Below, in pieces: positions 1 through 11,895 of a stretch of DNA of 64,000 nt. Under the pieces are notes generated by a model. It ran no database searches. It saw only the letters and a list, made by a program, of their open reading frames with translations, and was not told the origin of the DNA. The first letter of the stretch is position 1. Each line of letters begins with the position of its first letter. Origin of the DNA: Plasmopara viticola. Taxonomy: Eukaryota; Oomycota; Peronosporomycetes; Peronosporales; Peronosporaceae. The stretch is from positions 62,001-126,000 of the forward strand of contig MBPM02000034.1 of assembly GCA_001695595.3 (NCBI GenBank), written 5' to 3'. Made by a program: the position numbers and the translations under genes.

Positions 1-2618
1 AAGATTCATTTGAATGCTCCACAAGGAACGTTTTCGAATTTAGTCATGTAAGTATTTTGGAAACTATGGGTACACACACAAACACGTTCAATGCTGTACC
101 CAACCTTTGGATCCTTGCACGCGCATCTTGTATGCTGCTACAGCAAAAGCGAGTGCCAGCACAACCTCTCATGTGCAACGTCAAGTTTGGTGATAACTTG
201 TCGTATGTACCGCTTCATAAAAAGTTGACGCTGCAATCATGGACTAATAAAGAATATTCGAAGCAGCAGACACAACCAGAAGTTGCGAAATTTTCAGTAA
301 GTACCCAAGGCGCGAGTGTTTTGACTGGAATCCTTAGAAGTGTTGGATGGAATTTTTCCGACGCGTTGTGATTTCGGAAATGAGATCAGCTTTTTGCAGC
401 TTGAAGCAGGTGATGCCACCGAAAAAGGGCAATACGAAGGAGATTCTTGAAGGTCGGCTTAATGTTGTATGAACAACTTTCGATAGTGTGATAGTCTCTA
501 TGCCAAACTATGACGCTAAAATATCTCGAAACGAGCTCTCCTATTCCTTAAAAACGGCAAGCGCGGCAAAGAAGAAATCCTTGTCTTTTGATTTTGATAT
601 AGAAAATAAACATTTTCAGCTATGAAATATCATCAGCCACTGATAAAATTTAAATTCAAATTATGCGCTTGTGCTATACATCCGAACAGAGAAATACAAA
701 TTTCGTTTTTGACTTTAGTATGAAAAAATCAGTTTAATCATAATGATGACCAAGCAAGTTCCAAAATAGTCTGCCAGTCAGCCAGAATATTTAGCGATGA
801 TCAAGCTGACCCCAAAGAAGGTTGCATCGACTCTCGATGCTTGCCTTTACACCATGATTATTCTTTGTACTAAAGGCTGTGCCTAAAACAAAGGAGTAGC
901 AAAGGTGGTGCTCGTCACAAACGTCGTGCCTGAGCCGAGAGCGGCGAGCCTCAAGCCGTTTTCGCCAAAGTGCCGCTCAGGTAAGGAGGAGTAGAAAGAA
1001 GCTCCCATTCCACCGTGGTCGGAATCACGCCTATCGTTCAACTGGCCGGAAGTCCGCGCCTTTAAACGATAAATATAATGAGGAAGACCGGGAGTACTCT
1101 GGCAAACAGTCGCCAGGCTCTTTACTTGCTAAGTAGTGGAAAAGCCATAGATTAAGTATAGGAGTGCGAAAACAGCTTCATCACCCGGGATAAAGCCCCA
1201 AAAGACGATAGACTTAGCATCAGACTCACTGGCCATAAGAAATGCCTTACCTAAAAGCCAGAAAGGCCTTCATAAGCCGAGAAATGCACGTGTTGATGCG
1301 GGCACCGCTGTTGTATATCTGGAGAACGAGCGTGACGTCAAAGACAATAGGCTCAGTAGACGGATCTACCGACGCAATGGTTAATCGATTATTTGACTCG
1401 GCTACTGCCACGAACCGAAGCAAGTCGCTATTGTGTGAGAACTTTAATTACTCTTTAGACAGTGTGTCCAACAAGGAAAAGAAAGATCTCTCGGAAAGGT
1501 ATCACCCGGTCGACGACATGGCGAGGTGCAGTACGCCCATCTGCTATGCGCCCCGCGAGGGATTTCTGGAGGTCACTTCTTGCGTGGTCTGCTTAAACGC
1601 ATTTGTTTTAATACTCCAGCACGACCTTACGGCGTGGACGTGCGTGCTTTAAGCATCGCATTGAAGATCATGCGCAAGGATTTTAGTATCAGCCGAAGCT
1701 AGACGATTAGGGTAACTAGTGCAAGGTACGAGTATAATTTTTAGCCTTGTCAGTATCAGAGTGGAGTCGGACAATCTATATCAGAAAAAATGAACCTCCA
1801 GGGTAATACATACAGATTAATATTAATCTCAAATGTGTGCACTCGGTCGCGCAGAAGTCTTGTCCCTCATAAATATACCAGGGCAAAAACGGCACTCTCT
1901 AGCGCTCCTTGACTGCCAAGAGTATAAGCCTTTTCATTTGGAGCGCGTCGTGATGTAGAGGTGCTTGCACGGGTACTTCCAAGAGTCTTAAAAGCCACTA
2001 AACTGACTCAATTACTGCTCATAAAAAGCTGTTGCCCTCCGGCATCACGTAAGCCACTGTCTCTTGGCTGAGATACTTCGTACGTGCGCTTGGAACCTAC
2101 GTTTCTATTGCCTGGATTGCTTTTTACCGACGGTAAAACATCTTGCAGGTGAGTAATTTCCGGCCCACAAGAGAGCTTACTATACTCTAAGCTTATAGAT
2201 GTAGAGTACTTCGTCGATAAATTTAAAGCGGTCAGTTTGGGACGGCCATAGATCCTTGAACTCATTTAGCCAGGTGGTCCATACGATTTACCGTCAAACG
2301 GACTGCCGCGCGTTAAAGCGCAAGGACTTTAATTGCATCAGGAAGGCTTGACTGACCTCTTAAGAGTGCCCGTTCTTTGGTTCTCGGCCCCTCAGGCTTA
2401 CGCGGAATTTGTGGGCAAAATAAGCCGCTGTACGGCCATCCGTACTATGCTCGACAAAATCAAGCATTCCCTTCTAGCAAAAGTTTTGAGAACCACAAAA
2501 ACTTGATCAGCTTTAATACAAAATTAACCTTTCATCGTTATATCATCCAGAAGGAGAGCATCTCTGGCCCTGCTGGCTATATCCAGTCAATTATCCGCAA
2601 ACCAGCAATTTCTTTTCA

Positions 2619-2858
2619 TTAGAAATTGGTTTTACATTTGAAATATGGCAGAATCTTATCAAGCCTCGTTTCCTTTTTACCTTGATATACAGTCGTTTTC
2701 CAAAGAGCTAGCAGAAGAAATCTTGGATATCTTAGCCTTGAAGATAGAAGTGCAACACCCTGGGATGTGTGATTTGCATTGTTTAGTGCAAATTTAACCA
2801 CGAATAGCTTGTCAGTCCACCTCAGATCACATACTGAGCAGTGTGTTCTCGAGTACAC
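2619..2858 (-). pseudogene. Ty3/Gypsy integrase remnant
   Basis: Read on the minus strand, an 80-codon open frame contains a tract around FALNNANHTSQG followed by LRYPR. This matches the well-known integrase core region of oomycete Gypsy elements, where a pattern like W-x-L-x-x-x-E-F-A-x-N-N-A-x-H-x-S-T-G is followed by LRHPR. The catalytic glutamate position reads as lysine here, so the piece is inactive. The flanking parts of the polyprotein are not readable, and no LTRs were found nearby. It is a fragment of an old element rather than a gene. Confidence 0.5.
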
Positions 2859-5499
2859 AATTGACTCTTTTCCGTTTGGAAAACCCCATCGTTCGATGAA
2901 AAGACTACTCCAAGAGTAATACTATGTAAATTACGTTTAAGTATTTTACATACCACACGTGCTTAACAATATTTAAAAGGAATTGTAGGCTTGTAAGTCT
3001 GGTTGTACGAGGTAGAAGGTATCGAATTGTTTTACAAACTATGGACCATACAATAAAGCATATGAATGTGCCAAAAGTAATCATGAATCTGTAAATGCGA
3101 TTAACTGAGCTCATAAAACCATAGATTAATTAGTTTTTTTTGCTATACTCATAAAACAAATGAAGACGATCAATTGCCATAAAAATCGCTCCCCTCTCTA
3201 CGCCGTGAACAGTGCTGACCATATATATATTAAAGTTTTTTATGATAATGTGTAAACTGTCGGTACAACTCGACTTCTTTGACCTCCTTTAGCCGCAGCG
3301 TCGTTCACATAGTGTCTCTAACCATTGTGGCAGCAGTAGATAATACATTTAAGTGTAGCCCAAAGCTTATCCGATATTAAGGCTACATTTGCAGTCAAGC
3401 CATTGTGTTTTGATCGGATAAGAGACTGTTTGCAACCTTTTTGTTGGTTCGTAAAATAATATTGACGCCATCATAAAGCCGGAAATTAGCCAATTTGAGG
3501 GACCGTTCAAACGCCAGAACCTTTGATTGAACAGACTGACCCGAGCCAACCTTTTTCTGTCAAATTTAGAGGTTTTTCTGTCTTGCTACCTAATATTTTT
3601 GGCGTCAAAGTGGCAGTTGTTTTGCAACTTCAAAATAATAGCTGACATCATTTCTGAACATTGATTTGTGATCTCTACAAGAAGCACTACCCCAGAGCTA
3701 GTAAGCAGATCGTGGGCTACTACGCATTCGGAAATGATTCGCATCTTTTTTCATCGAGCAAAGTCTCTCTAAGATCATTGTAGCAATTTTTCTACCGTTG
3801 GCATGCCGTACAAGTTTGTCGCTCTAACACAATTTAAATCCCTAATGTTCTGACCTCTAAAATCTATTCCATCTGCACTCTGCAAACCTTGACATTCGTT
3901 GTACAAAAACTCGTTACGCTCGCGCCATCGGCCACGCATTCTGAATCCAGTGTTAGAATCACCCTGTTTCAAAAAGTATTATTTTACAATATACGCTACA
4001 CAGTCTTTAAGCAATGAACAAGATTTTGTGAATATAATTGAATAGCCGTAGCCCATTATTATATATACGAATATATATTAGGGTAAGATTAGCACTACAA
4101 AATGTGTGCTATTTGAAAGCATTTATGAGCTCAATTTAAGTCATAAAGCCATACATATGCTTACATTATTATAAAATCCTAGACTATTTGATTTCAATTC
4201 ACAATCCGTAAAATTTATCAAGACTATAAAGGTGGATTGAAGCTTGTTAACATTTCTTGATAATTTTCAAAAATGAGAATACATTTAAAAGTTACCATAA
4301 AAGGCCGTAAGAGTGAATAGTTGTCACATTGAAAGCGGCTAATTTTTGTTTCACCGATGTGCTGTTAGCATTATTGAAGGAGCTTTATGACCATGCAATA
4401 TAGTAAAAGAATCGCAATTCTCATCTTCGTGTCTTATATCCATATATCTGTCCAAATTGATGCATACTCGCTACTTGCATTTTGTCGTCAGAATCCAGTT
4501 GTAAATACATTTAGCTCGTGCGACTTTGTTTACAGTGTGATGGCTATAACAAAACACTACATAAAAGGGATTGTATCCGTCTTGATATTAATGTAACGAT
4601 GACACTAAGGAGACTCATGCACGTCGCCGTCAACTATCTGCAACTCTTTCTTGTCATTGGCACGTGCTGACTCACCGTTCGTATAATATTCCATGAAAGC
4701 ACTATTTACTCAGTATCATTTCTTTCGTCGTCGACGGAGTGTAGTGTACGACTAAAACGATGCTGATATGTCAGTACGATGTAGCCGTTCTATGCAATTG
4801 AAGGTTCATAGCCTAACTTCATACTTTGTGAAGATTTTTATGACCATTTGGTTCAAGGCTTCGGTACCATTGCTTCAAATTCTGCTGACGTGTTGATCCC
4901 CAATTTCAATATGGAATATCCGCTGACTAGTCTATTTTGGCATTTATCACCAAAAAGAAAAATATCCACCAGCAAATTGCCGCTTACCCAAAGACGATAC
5001 AATAACAGGAAGAGCTGACAGATGAATTTGGTGAGTCGGCCCGCAGCATAGCGCGCAAACCAATTATGTCAAATCAGTTGCGTGAAATTCGCAAAGTGCA
5101 TTATATACATATGCTTTATCTTAAGCAAATGGACAGAGTGTAAAGGTACGCTTACAGAAATTTATCTACTGGCTGATATGGAAAAGGAGCGTTTGATTGT
5201 CTGCGGCTATCTCATCCTCAGAAAACACATAATTAGACGAGAATAATGTTGTATAGGTTCAGTAGGAGGGGACTAATTCAGGCGTAAGAGTAAAATGTGC
5301 CTCCAAGAATGACATAAGGTGGCGCTTTTAAATAACATGGAATAGGCCGTGAAGGGGACGAATTCCGCTGACCCGACCGTTCAAGCCGCATGAAAAATTT
5401 ATTTAGATGTCTCCTATCGGCGGGCTGGCTGAAATGTCGTCTAAGGATCTGTAGACGTAAATTCACCTGTCATTTACGTAAATGGGCCACAATTATAGC

Positions 5500-6160
5500 T
5501 ATTTGAACAAGCTAAACGACGATAGTAGTTTTATCGAGCGGTTTGCTATATACGCGTCAACTTTTTATGGTCTATGCGAGGCAGGTCTTCACACAATGCC
5601 CAATACGGGAGGCCACAGAGGACTGTATATTCGATCATGCTGAGCCACATACAACAGGCCGAACAAAACATTAACCCGTTCTCACGTGGTGTTCGGAATG
5701 CTTGAATATAACAACGCAAATTTACTATCGTCGTTCTTGTTTATCCAATTAACTGTACAGTTTTTGGCTGCGCTGGCGTAAGATCTCGATGGCACATGCT
5801 ATAACGTTTACCAATCGTGCGCTGAGATCCAACAAATTCAATGAAAGTATGGTGAAGAAGAAGACCTTGGCTATTTTATGGCTCTTGAAGTATTAATTTG
5901 CGATGTTTTGACTAAATTATTTGGAGTTACCGAGCTTTCTGGCCTGCAAGGCAGACTTGAAAGCGGAGAGAGAAGATAGGATTCAAGGGGCGATTGCAGC
6001 AAGTGTTACTTCGCGAAATTGCTATCATGTCGTCGATCGTCGAAATAAAAAAATTTCCGCCAATCTTTCTTGCATACGCTCTTGCAATATGATTTACGAA
6101 AAACAGACAACATTAAGCTTGATTGTTTCAGTCTGCGTCATATGCGCGTGATTAATCGTG
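5500..6160 (+). repeat. Dispersed repeat family A, copy 1
   Basis: Shares an ordered series of diverged blocks with other places in the window: a block at about 5770-5900 (CTGCGCTGG, then ACCAATCG, then AAGACCTTGGCTATT), a block at about 5935-6020 whose core reads GCGATTGCAGCAAGTGTTAC, and a block at about 6127-6150 (CTGCGTCATATGCGCG, then GATTAATC). The same order recurs at about 6540-7290, partly at 7490-7860, 21060-21760, 28600-29320, 29735-30520, and in pieces at 36840 and 62880-63150. All copies are on the plus strand. Open stretches suggest a decayed polyprotein, probably from a retroelement, but the class could not be set. Confidence 0.5.
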
Positions 6161-6539
6161 TCAAAGCTGCCTGCGCAAAAAGTTGCAAAACTAAAATTAA
6201 CATTAATGCTCAATCAAAGCAAGTATCAAGGTATGTTAGCAGGAATCAATCAAAGTCTTAGTTTTTTTGTGATATAAATAAGGAGCGTTTATTTGTTTGG
6301 AGTTATTCCAGCCTAAACGTTAAGCAAATTTGTGGTAGCGTCGCACGTAGGCAAGCTCAATCAATGTTGCATAGCTATTGATAAAGAACGGCCATACAAC
6401 TCCATGCTTATGATTCGTCTCTTTAAAGAGATCGGGTGTAGTCTCTAACTAAGATTGCGCGAGGGCCGAGGAAGTACTGTGCTAAACATTCAAAAGCATG
6501 AATAATCACTTGGAGCCCCCCGTGTCGGCGGTAATTAAT

Positions 6540-7290
6540 TCTTTTTAAATAATCTGGAGACGCTGATCCGCTAGTTTGTGCAAGGTTTGCCAATTATGCA
6601 ATCTTTCACGACAGCTTTAAACATAGTACCTCGATCGAGAAGTAATTTATATACGCATTATGTCTCTGAGTGTTTGGCATGGTACATTTTCACGAAATGA
6701 CCAAAGCAAAAGGCTGTAAAAGAAATCACACTAAGCCAGGGATGTCAGGCGCAAATACTACATAGGGTCGTGCTCATGTGTAATTTATCATACTGATACG
6801 CACGATTGCGACGCTTCGACTTTGATCCGGATCGTCAACTGTCGTCCTTGTTTATGCAAGTGACTGTGTAGTGCTGGCTGCGCTGATGCAGGTCTCGGTG
6901 GCCAATACGTTTACCCAGTTGTACGATGAGACCGAACACTATTAATTGCGGAAAAGAAGGTCTTGGCTTATTGGTGGACCTTAAAAGAATGATCAAAGAA
7001 ATTTGTCACCGAAATTTGGAGAATTTGCTCCAAGCTCGACGGAACTAACTTTATGGTTTGTGAGACAAACTCGGCTTTTAATCTTTCTCTCTATTTGAAG
7101 CTAAAAGACCATGAATTGGAAATAGCGATCGCAGCAAGCATCACTCCGCAAAAAAGTCGATTTAGCGTCGAGCACTTCGCGGGAGGGCCAACAAATTATC
7201 GCAAACCTCTTTTCACTAATTATGACGAGGCAATAATACTGATGATTTTTGACGATTAGCTTGCGTCACATGCATGCAGTTTAATCATAT
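6540..7290 (+). repeat. Dispersed repeat family A, copy 2
   Basis: Begins with GGAGACGCTGAT near 6554, continues with the CTGCGCTGATGCAGGTCTC block at about 6879, the GTCTTGGCTTATTGGTGGAC block at about 6960, the core GCGATCGCAGCAAGCATCAC at about 7125, and ends with TGCGTCACATGCATGCAG and TTTAATCAT at about 7261-7290. It is the most complete copy in the window. An open frame of about 68 codons (7053-7259) covers the core but is not recognisable as a protein family. Confidence 0.5.
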
Positions 7291-7489
7291 CACATGTTTG
7301 CATTGAAAAGTTAAGGAATTAAGATTGTGACAAGTTAATGGCTTGAAGTGTATGCTGTATGGTCTATCGTGTATGAGGTAGATTCTAGACTTCAGAATTA
7401 AAAATGTACATGAGTAAGCTTTCACACAAAAAAGGGGTTATTTAGAGAATGTAGTCTCGAAATGATTTGGTGTGATTTTTTTAGTAGTT

Positions 7490-7880
7490 TGTAGGTGATC
7501 TCGGCTGTTCTGCTGCAAGATCTCAGTCGTACATAGCTGCTATCAATGCTTACCAATCGTTTGCTAGAGTCAAACCTTTTAAATCACAGTGTGCTGGAGG
7601 TGAGGTGGAGGTCTTGAATTTTCTGTGGATCTTAGAAGTTAGCTTTTCAATGCTGGACACCCCATCTACTAAGGTACTCACCCGGCACTTGACATTTGAA
7701 TGGCCAATCCGAATGTCTGGCCAGCAAGGAGAACTCGGAAACATATTCACCCTCTTCGTTCGAGGCTGTAAAGTGTACCTTAGGTGCGAACGAAGCTTTA
7801 GGAGCGACCACAGCAAGGTGTCACTCCGTAAATGAATCCATCATGGCTTCGATTGCTCTAAAAAAGCAAGTCAGATAGCA
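7490..7880 (+). repeat. Dispersed repeat family A, copy 3 (partial)
   Basis: Contains the ACCAATCGTTTGCT, GAGGTCTTGAATTTTCTGTG and GGAGCGACCACAGCAAGGTG blocks that correspond in order to the inner blocks of copies 1 and 2. It keeps the best reading frame of the family (about 7605-7835), which encodes a tract with the words SMLDTPSTKVLTRH and SGQQGELG. Function unknown; I infer it was part of a retroelement polyprotein. The three copies at 5.5-7.9 kb follow one another in the same direction. Confidence 0.45.
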
Positions 7881-8312
7881 AATTTTCGCAACCCACCTGC
7901 AATTAGTATATGGCAGTCAATAACCAATGCTTTTGGAGGACGGCAAACGCGCACGATGCAATCAAATAAAAGTCAACCGAATAAATTCTTGAGGTGTGGC
8001 ATCTAGTTACTTACCCGATCCAATCGTAAATGAGATAGAACACTACAAAACCAATAATTTTTGCTCCGAACACTTTTTGCTGAGCTACTTTTTCTCAAAT
8101 TTCAAACAGAATACAAAAAACCAAGCGACACTATTTTTCTCAGGCTGGTAAGGTTAACAACTCTAGCAAAATAGAACTCTTTCATTTTTTTTATAATTTT
8201 GGCTTCAAATCAGATTATTATGTGGACCACCTGAAGTGCTACTTAAAGCAGAGAAAATTATCTTCCAGACTTAATATCACATGAAAGATATCTAGAGGTG
8301 AAAGATCGAACC

Positions 8313-10220
8313 ATGAGCCAGGAGTACGATGGCGGTGTCATAGAGCCGCTTCTTCCTGCGCGCTCCAACTCGCTAGCTCTCACGCCAAATGATCTGCGCA
8401 ACTGCGATACAGCAGGGCCATTTTACGATGGCAAGAATCAAGAAAAGAGTTATCCCAATCAAGATTCGTTTCCCAGACGGCTAGGCTACACGTCGCTCAT
8501 TTTAATGGTGACGTGCTCGTTTTCTTTGTGTCTAAAAAAGTAACTTATGCATTTATTTATCTTCGAACAGAAATTAAAAAAAATTGGGAGCTATATCGTC
8601 TCGATGCCAATTATGCAGACACGAAATGTAGCGCTGGGATTGAAAATTGCTACCCAGCTGCTATGCTTTCCACTAACATAAAGTTTTTTTTTCAGCCTGG
8701 TCAAGATGACGTGCTCAAAAATGTCTCCTCGAATCATCAGTCAATGATTCCTTCAAAGGGCTCCATTCGTGGCTCAGTCTTCAATTTAGCTGGCGCTACC
8801 CTCGGTGCAGGAGCGCTGTCTTTGCCATATGCGGTTGCAGTATCTGGATTAGGCTTTGCTGTAGCTCAGCTAACTTTGGCTGCAGTACTTACTGTTTACA
8901 CCATTCGACTGTTGATTCGTGCGGAGAATATTACAAAGTATGTTTATAATGGGCTTGTGGTGTGTGGTGATCGATTAGAAGATTGATGTGTTGCATTAAC
9001 AACCATATGAACAGGCTCAAGTCCTACGAGGATTTAGCCACGTACTGTTTCGGCACCAAGGTCCTTTTAAACTGTAAATTGTTTTCTGTTGAAACCATTC
9101 TTACCTACAAATTATGTTAGATGACAATTTTTGTAGAGGTAAATATTTTAGTCTTTTGCTTTGGCATTTCGATTGCGTACCTTGTGACGCTTGGAGACAT
9201 CGTCACACCTCTAGTCGAGCTCTGCTTTGGGGTGCAAAGCATTTTTGCGCATCGATGGGTGCTAATGACAATTTTATGCGGAGCAATTATGCTTCCACTC
9301 TCTTTACAAAAGGACATCAGCAGTCTTCAGTTTTCATCCATTTTGGGCGTGCTTTCCATTATTTTCCTCGTCGTAGCCGTGGCGATCCGGTCGATTATGC
9401 ATGCAAGTGCCAATGGTATTCCGGAAGACATCAGCTGGCTTATTGATTTAAGTCGAGGTCCAGATTTTATGCTAAGCGTGCCGATTGTAATGTTTGCCTT
9501 TACTTGTCAGGTAAGATTCGTTTCCAATGTGCTCATAATCATGTTCACTAAGCATTTAAATGTGCTTTTCATGTACAGGTAAACGTGTTTTCGATCTACA
9601 CGGAACTTCAGCGCCCGAGCATTCGTCGGATGAAAAAGATTGTTGACCGTGCTACACTAATCTCATTTACAATCTACTTGTGTATTGGTGGGGTGGCGTA
9701 TCTGGCGTTCGGGCGTCAGCTCGTGGATCGGAAGTATAAGGGAAACATTTTATTAAGCTTTCCATTAAACGACACTTTGATTGCCATAAGCCGAGCCGCA
9801 ATCGCTTTCACCGTCGCAGTAGCCTTTCCGCTAAACATCTTTCCGTGTCGCTTCACCATCGACATGATGTGTTTTGCAAATTCTGAGGATTCGTGGCTGC
9901 GCCATGTGGTTGTGACGACTAGTCTTGTGCTTCTAGCTTTGCTGCTCGCAATTTTCTGCCCCAGCATCAACGTGGTGTTTGGAATTATCGGTGGGACGTG
10001 CTCCACCATTGTGTGCTTTTGTTTTCCGGCGGCGTTCATATTAAAACTCGAAGATGGTCCACTGCTGGGCCCAAAGAAGATAGGCCCACTACTACTGTTG
10101 ATTGGCGCAATTATGATCGGGGTTATAGGCACAGGTGTCACCGTCTGGTCCAGCTTACTCATGCCGCGCCTTATTCTGTATGAAGAACTCGGCTACCAAG
10201 AAGCACTTGAGAACTTTTAG
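8313..10220 (+). CDS. AAAP-family amino-acid permease (5 exons)
   Basis: Predicted secondary transporter of the amino acid/auxin permease (AAAP, SLC36/38-like) superfamily that would move amino acids across the plasma or vacuolar membrane. Exons inferred: 8313-8507, 8696-8937, 9015-9060, 9121-9510 and 9579-10220, giving about 504 residues, normal for the family. Family signature SVFNLAGATLGAGALSLPYA lies at the start of exon 2 as the first membrane segment; later exons carry about ten more hydrophobic segments and the conserved VNVFSIYTELQRPSIRRM. The junctions 8937/9015 and 9510/9579 are canonical and keep frame (GTATGT...ACAG, GTAAGA...ACAG). The intron 9061-9120 needs a weak GTCCTT donor but is required because the frame otherwise meets a stop. 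The first junction (8507/8696, phase 0) is the least certain. The hydrophilic N-terminus of about 70 residues is typical. The gene converges on the bZIP gene 187 bp downstream. Substrate cannot be read from sequence. Confidence 0.9.
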
Positions 10221-10407
10221 TCGGCAAAAAAATTGTACTTAGTACACACCTGGTGACAAATTGCTAGCTCAAACTATGTCTGCTATGGGAGCGCTCATTA
10301 TAAAGCTCCCTCACGCCCCAGATAACATAGTGCGGACTTCCTTTGCAATTTAAGCAAGCTAAATGAAAGAAATAATATCGCAACGAGTCGGCTGCACCTT
10401 GCATTGA

Positions 10408-11895
10408 TCACTCCGCTGTGCCGCTCGAGTAGTTTTGCAGAGTTGAATCCACCAGTTTGTCTAGCATGTACATAAAAGCTGGGTTTTCTTTCACCCATAT
10501 AATAAATTTGGTAGCTTGCGACGGAGTGAGAATTCGCTGCAGTTGCGCAACCTGAGCCTCTAGTGCGGTGTTCTTCTGATCGATCACTTCCTCCAAATTT
10601 TGTAAGATGCTCAAAGTGTGATTGAGAGCATCACGCACTTTTTTGATGGCCGCTCGGCGCTCCAGGATTTGTTGTTGCTGTTCATCTGTGACCTCCAACT
10701 CATCTGCCAAGATACCCCAAAGACTTACCGTTGCTGTGGCGGATTCTGGCGCAGACATAGGGTCTTCCTGCAAAACGATGTCGCGCCTGAGCATCTTCAC
10801 GCCCTGTTCCACCGAGTACAAACTCAACTTTGTGACCTGCGTGGGAAGAAGCAGCTCGCGGATGCGCGAAAGGTGAAAGCGCAACTTCTCGCGTCGCTTT
10901 GGCCCGTAGTCCGAGTAAGTCACTTTGTACATGTTCAAAAATTGCGCAATCTCTTGTTCATTTGCATTCCGTTGCAGCATTTCCCGCATCTGCTCCTTGA
11001 TCTGCTGCTTCTCGCGTTGCTCACCTAGGATTGCCTCTTTTCCGATTTTAAGGCGCATCTTTAGGTCCATATTGTCCGCCTCTAATCGGCGTAAGCGTGC
11101 CTCATTCTGTTCGAGCTGCTTCGTCTTGCGCTTGCGAAATTCTCTTACAGACACTAAATTCTTCACACGCCGAATTTGCTTCTTCTCAAGGTCTTGTACG
11201 AGCCCGTAATCATCAGATGTCGGTAAAGCTGCCCCGCTTTTTTTACGCTGGAGAGGACGTTTACTTTTTGCTGCGATTGAAGCACTGGCTTTGCACTTAG
11301 CTCTAATGCCATGAGTTGTTGGAAGCGCCTTTTTTCCAGCACTCTGTGCTGATAAAGCACAGCTTCCTCGCTTCATTCCCAGCTTAAACACAGTCAAATT
11401 CTTTCCGCCCACCTCCTTTTTATCGTCGCCGAAGTGTTTGCAGCTTCCATCATCGAAAAGTTTCTTATCGTCGAATAAGCACACATCCGAAAGCGTTGAT
11501 GTTGACTTTGCAATTGGTAGAGAAGACAAATCTTGTGGTTTTCCACGCAGCTGCGCCACCGGCACTCGGGTGTCCGACTGCGCTACGTTAGCAGCAGTAG
11601 TAGTAGCTGCATTATCAACCCGACACTGTATTTTGCCCATGGCTGAGCTTCCCACCATCGAACCATCTACCTCGATGTCATCCAAAGGCAAGGCATTGCC
11701 TGCTGAGTCGACGATGGAGATGTTTGTTACTCCTCCGCTCCCGGTCGCAGAGACTGTCGCATTGTTGTGCAGCAGCCACCCGAATGCGTCGTCCTTGCCG
11801 TCCTTAAAAATGCTCCAGTCAATGCTACTCAAGGCTGTGGGGCTCGTCATACTACATTCGCTGCTACTAGCGTTGGAATCGTGGTGGTCGCTCAT
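10408..11895 (-). CDS. bZIP transcription factor
   Basis: Single-exon gene for a 495-residue basic leucine zipper protein, expected to bind DNA as a dimer in the nucleus. Residues 1-235 are low-complexity, acidic to Ser/Ala rich, with a lysine-rich patch near 186-220 that could be a nuclear localisation signal. The basic region lies at about 238-258 with the diagnostic Asn246 and Arg254 spaced by seven residues; the zipper follows with Leu268, Leu271, Asn275, Leu278 and Leu282 at a/d positions, and coiled coil appears to continue to about 312. Many oomycete bZIPs replace the basic-region Asn with Cys or Val; this one keeps it. The C-terminal 170 residues hold two related segments, around LLPTQVTKLSLYSVEQG (350-366) and ILTPSQATKFIIWVKENP (455-472), a pattern I associate with stramenopile bZIPs of unknown C-terminal function. 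The ATG at 11895 is the first in frame. No close initiator match was found upstream. Confidence 0.93.
   Translation of the reverse strand: MSDHHDSNASSSECSMTSPTALSSIDWSIFKDGKDDAFGWLLHNNATVSATGSGGVTNISIVDSAGNALPLDDIEVDGSMVGSSAMGKIQCRVDNAATTTAANVAQSDTRVPVAQLRGKPQDLSSLPIAKSTSTLSDVCLFDDKKLFDDGSCKHFGDDKKEVGGKNLTVFKLGMKRGSCALSAQSAGKKALPTTHGIRAKCKASASIAAKSKRPLQRKKSGAALPTSDDYGLVQDLEKKQIRRVKNLVSVREFRKRKTKQLEQNEARLRRLEADNMDLKMRLKIGKEAILGEQREKQQIKEQMREMLQRNANEQEIAQFLNMYKVTYSDYGPKRREKLRFHLSRIRELLLPTQVTKLSLYSVEQGVKMLRRDIVLQEDPMSAPESATATVSLWGILADELEVTDEQQQQILERRAAIKKVRDALNHTLSILQNLEEVIDQKNTALEAQVAQLQRILTPSQATKFIIWVKENPAFMYMLDKLVDSTLQNYSSGTAE

Larger units (their letters stand above)
1..8290. other. Gene-poor stretch with decayed transposon DNA
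   Basis: No intact gene is recognised in the first 8.3 kb. Open stretches (for example 66-371 and 1242-1652 on +) have no recognisable motif, no plausible splice partners and no supporting context. A Ty3/Gypsy integrase remnant lies at about 2725-2830 on the minus strand. From about 5500 onward the DNA is built from diverged copies of a dispersed repeat (family A, listed separately). A short open frame at 4393-4596 (+) begins with a hydrophobic N-terminus that could pass for a signal peptide, but it has no homology I recognise and sits in AT-rich relic DNA, so I do not call it a gene. Confidence 0.6.

Noticed and set aside
1242..1652. 136-codon plus-strand open frame
   Set aside because: No recognisable motif, no gene-like context and relic DNA on both sides; kept only as part of the relic description.
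4387..4596. Candidate small secreted protein or effector
   Set aside because: Only a hydrophobic N-terminus; no RXLR, EER, LFLAK or cysteine pattern and no gene-like composition.
9117..9446. Long frames on both strands over the permease exons
   Set aside because: They are shadows of the AAAP coding exons; only the plus frame with splice-consistent junctions has the family motifs.
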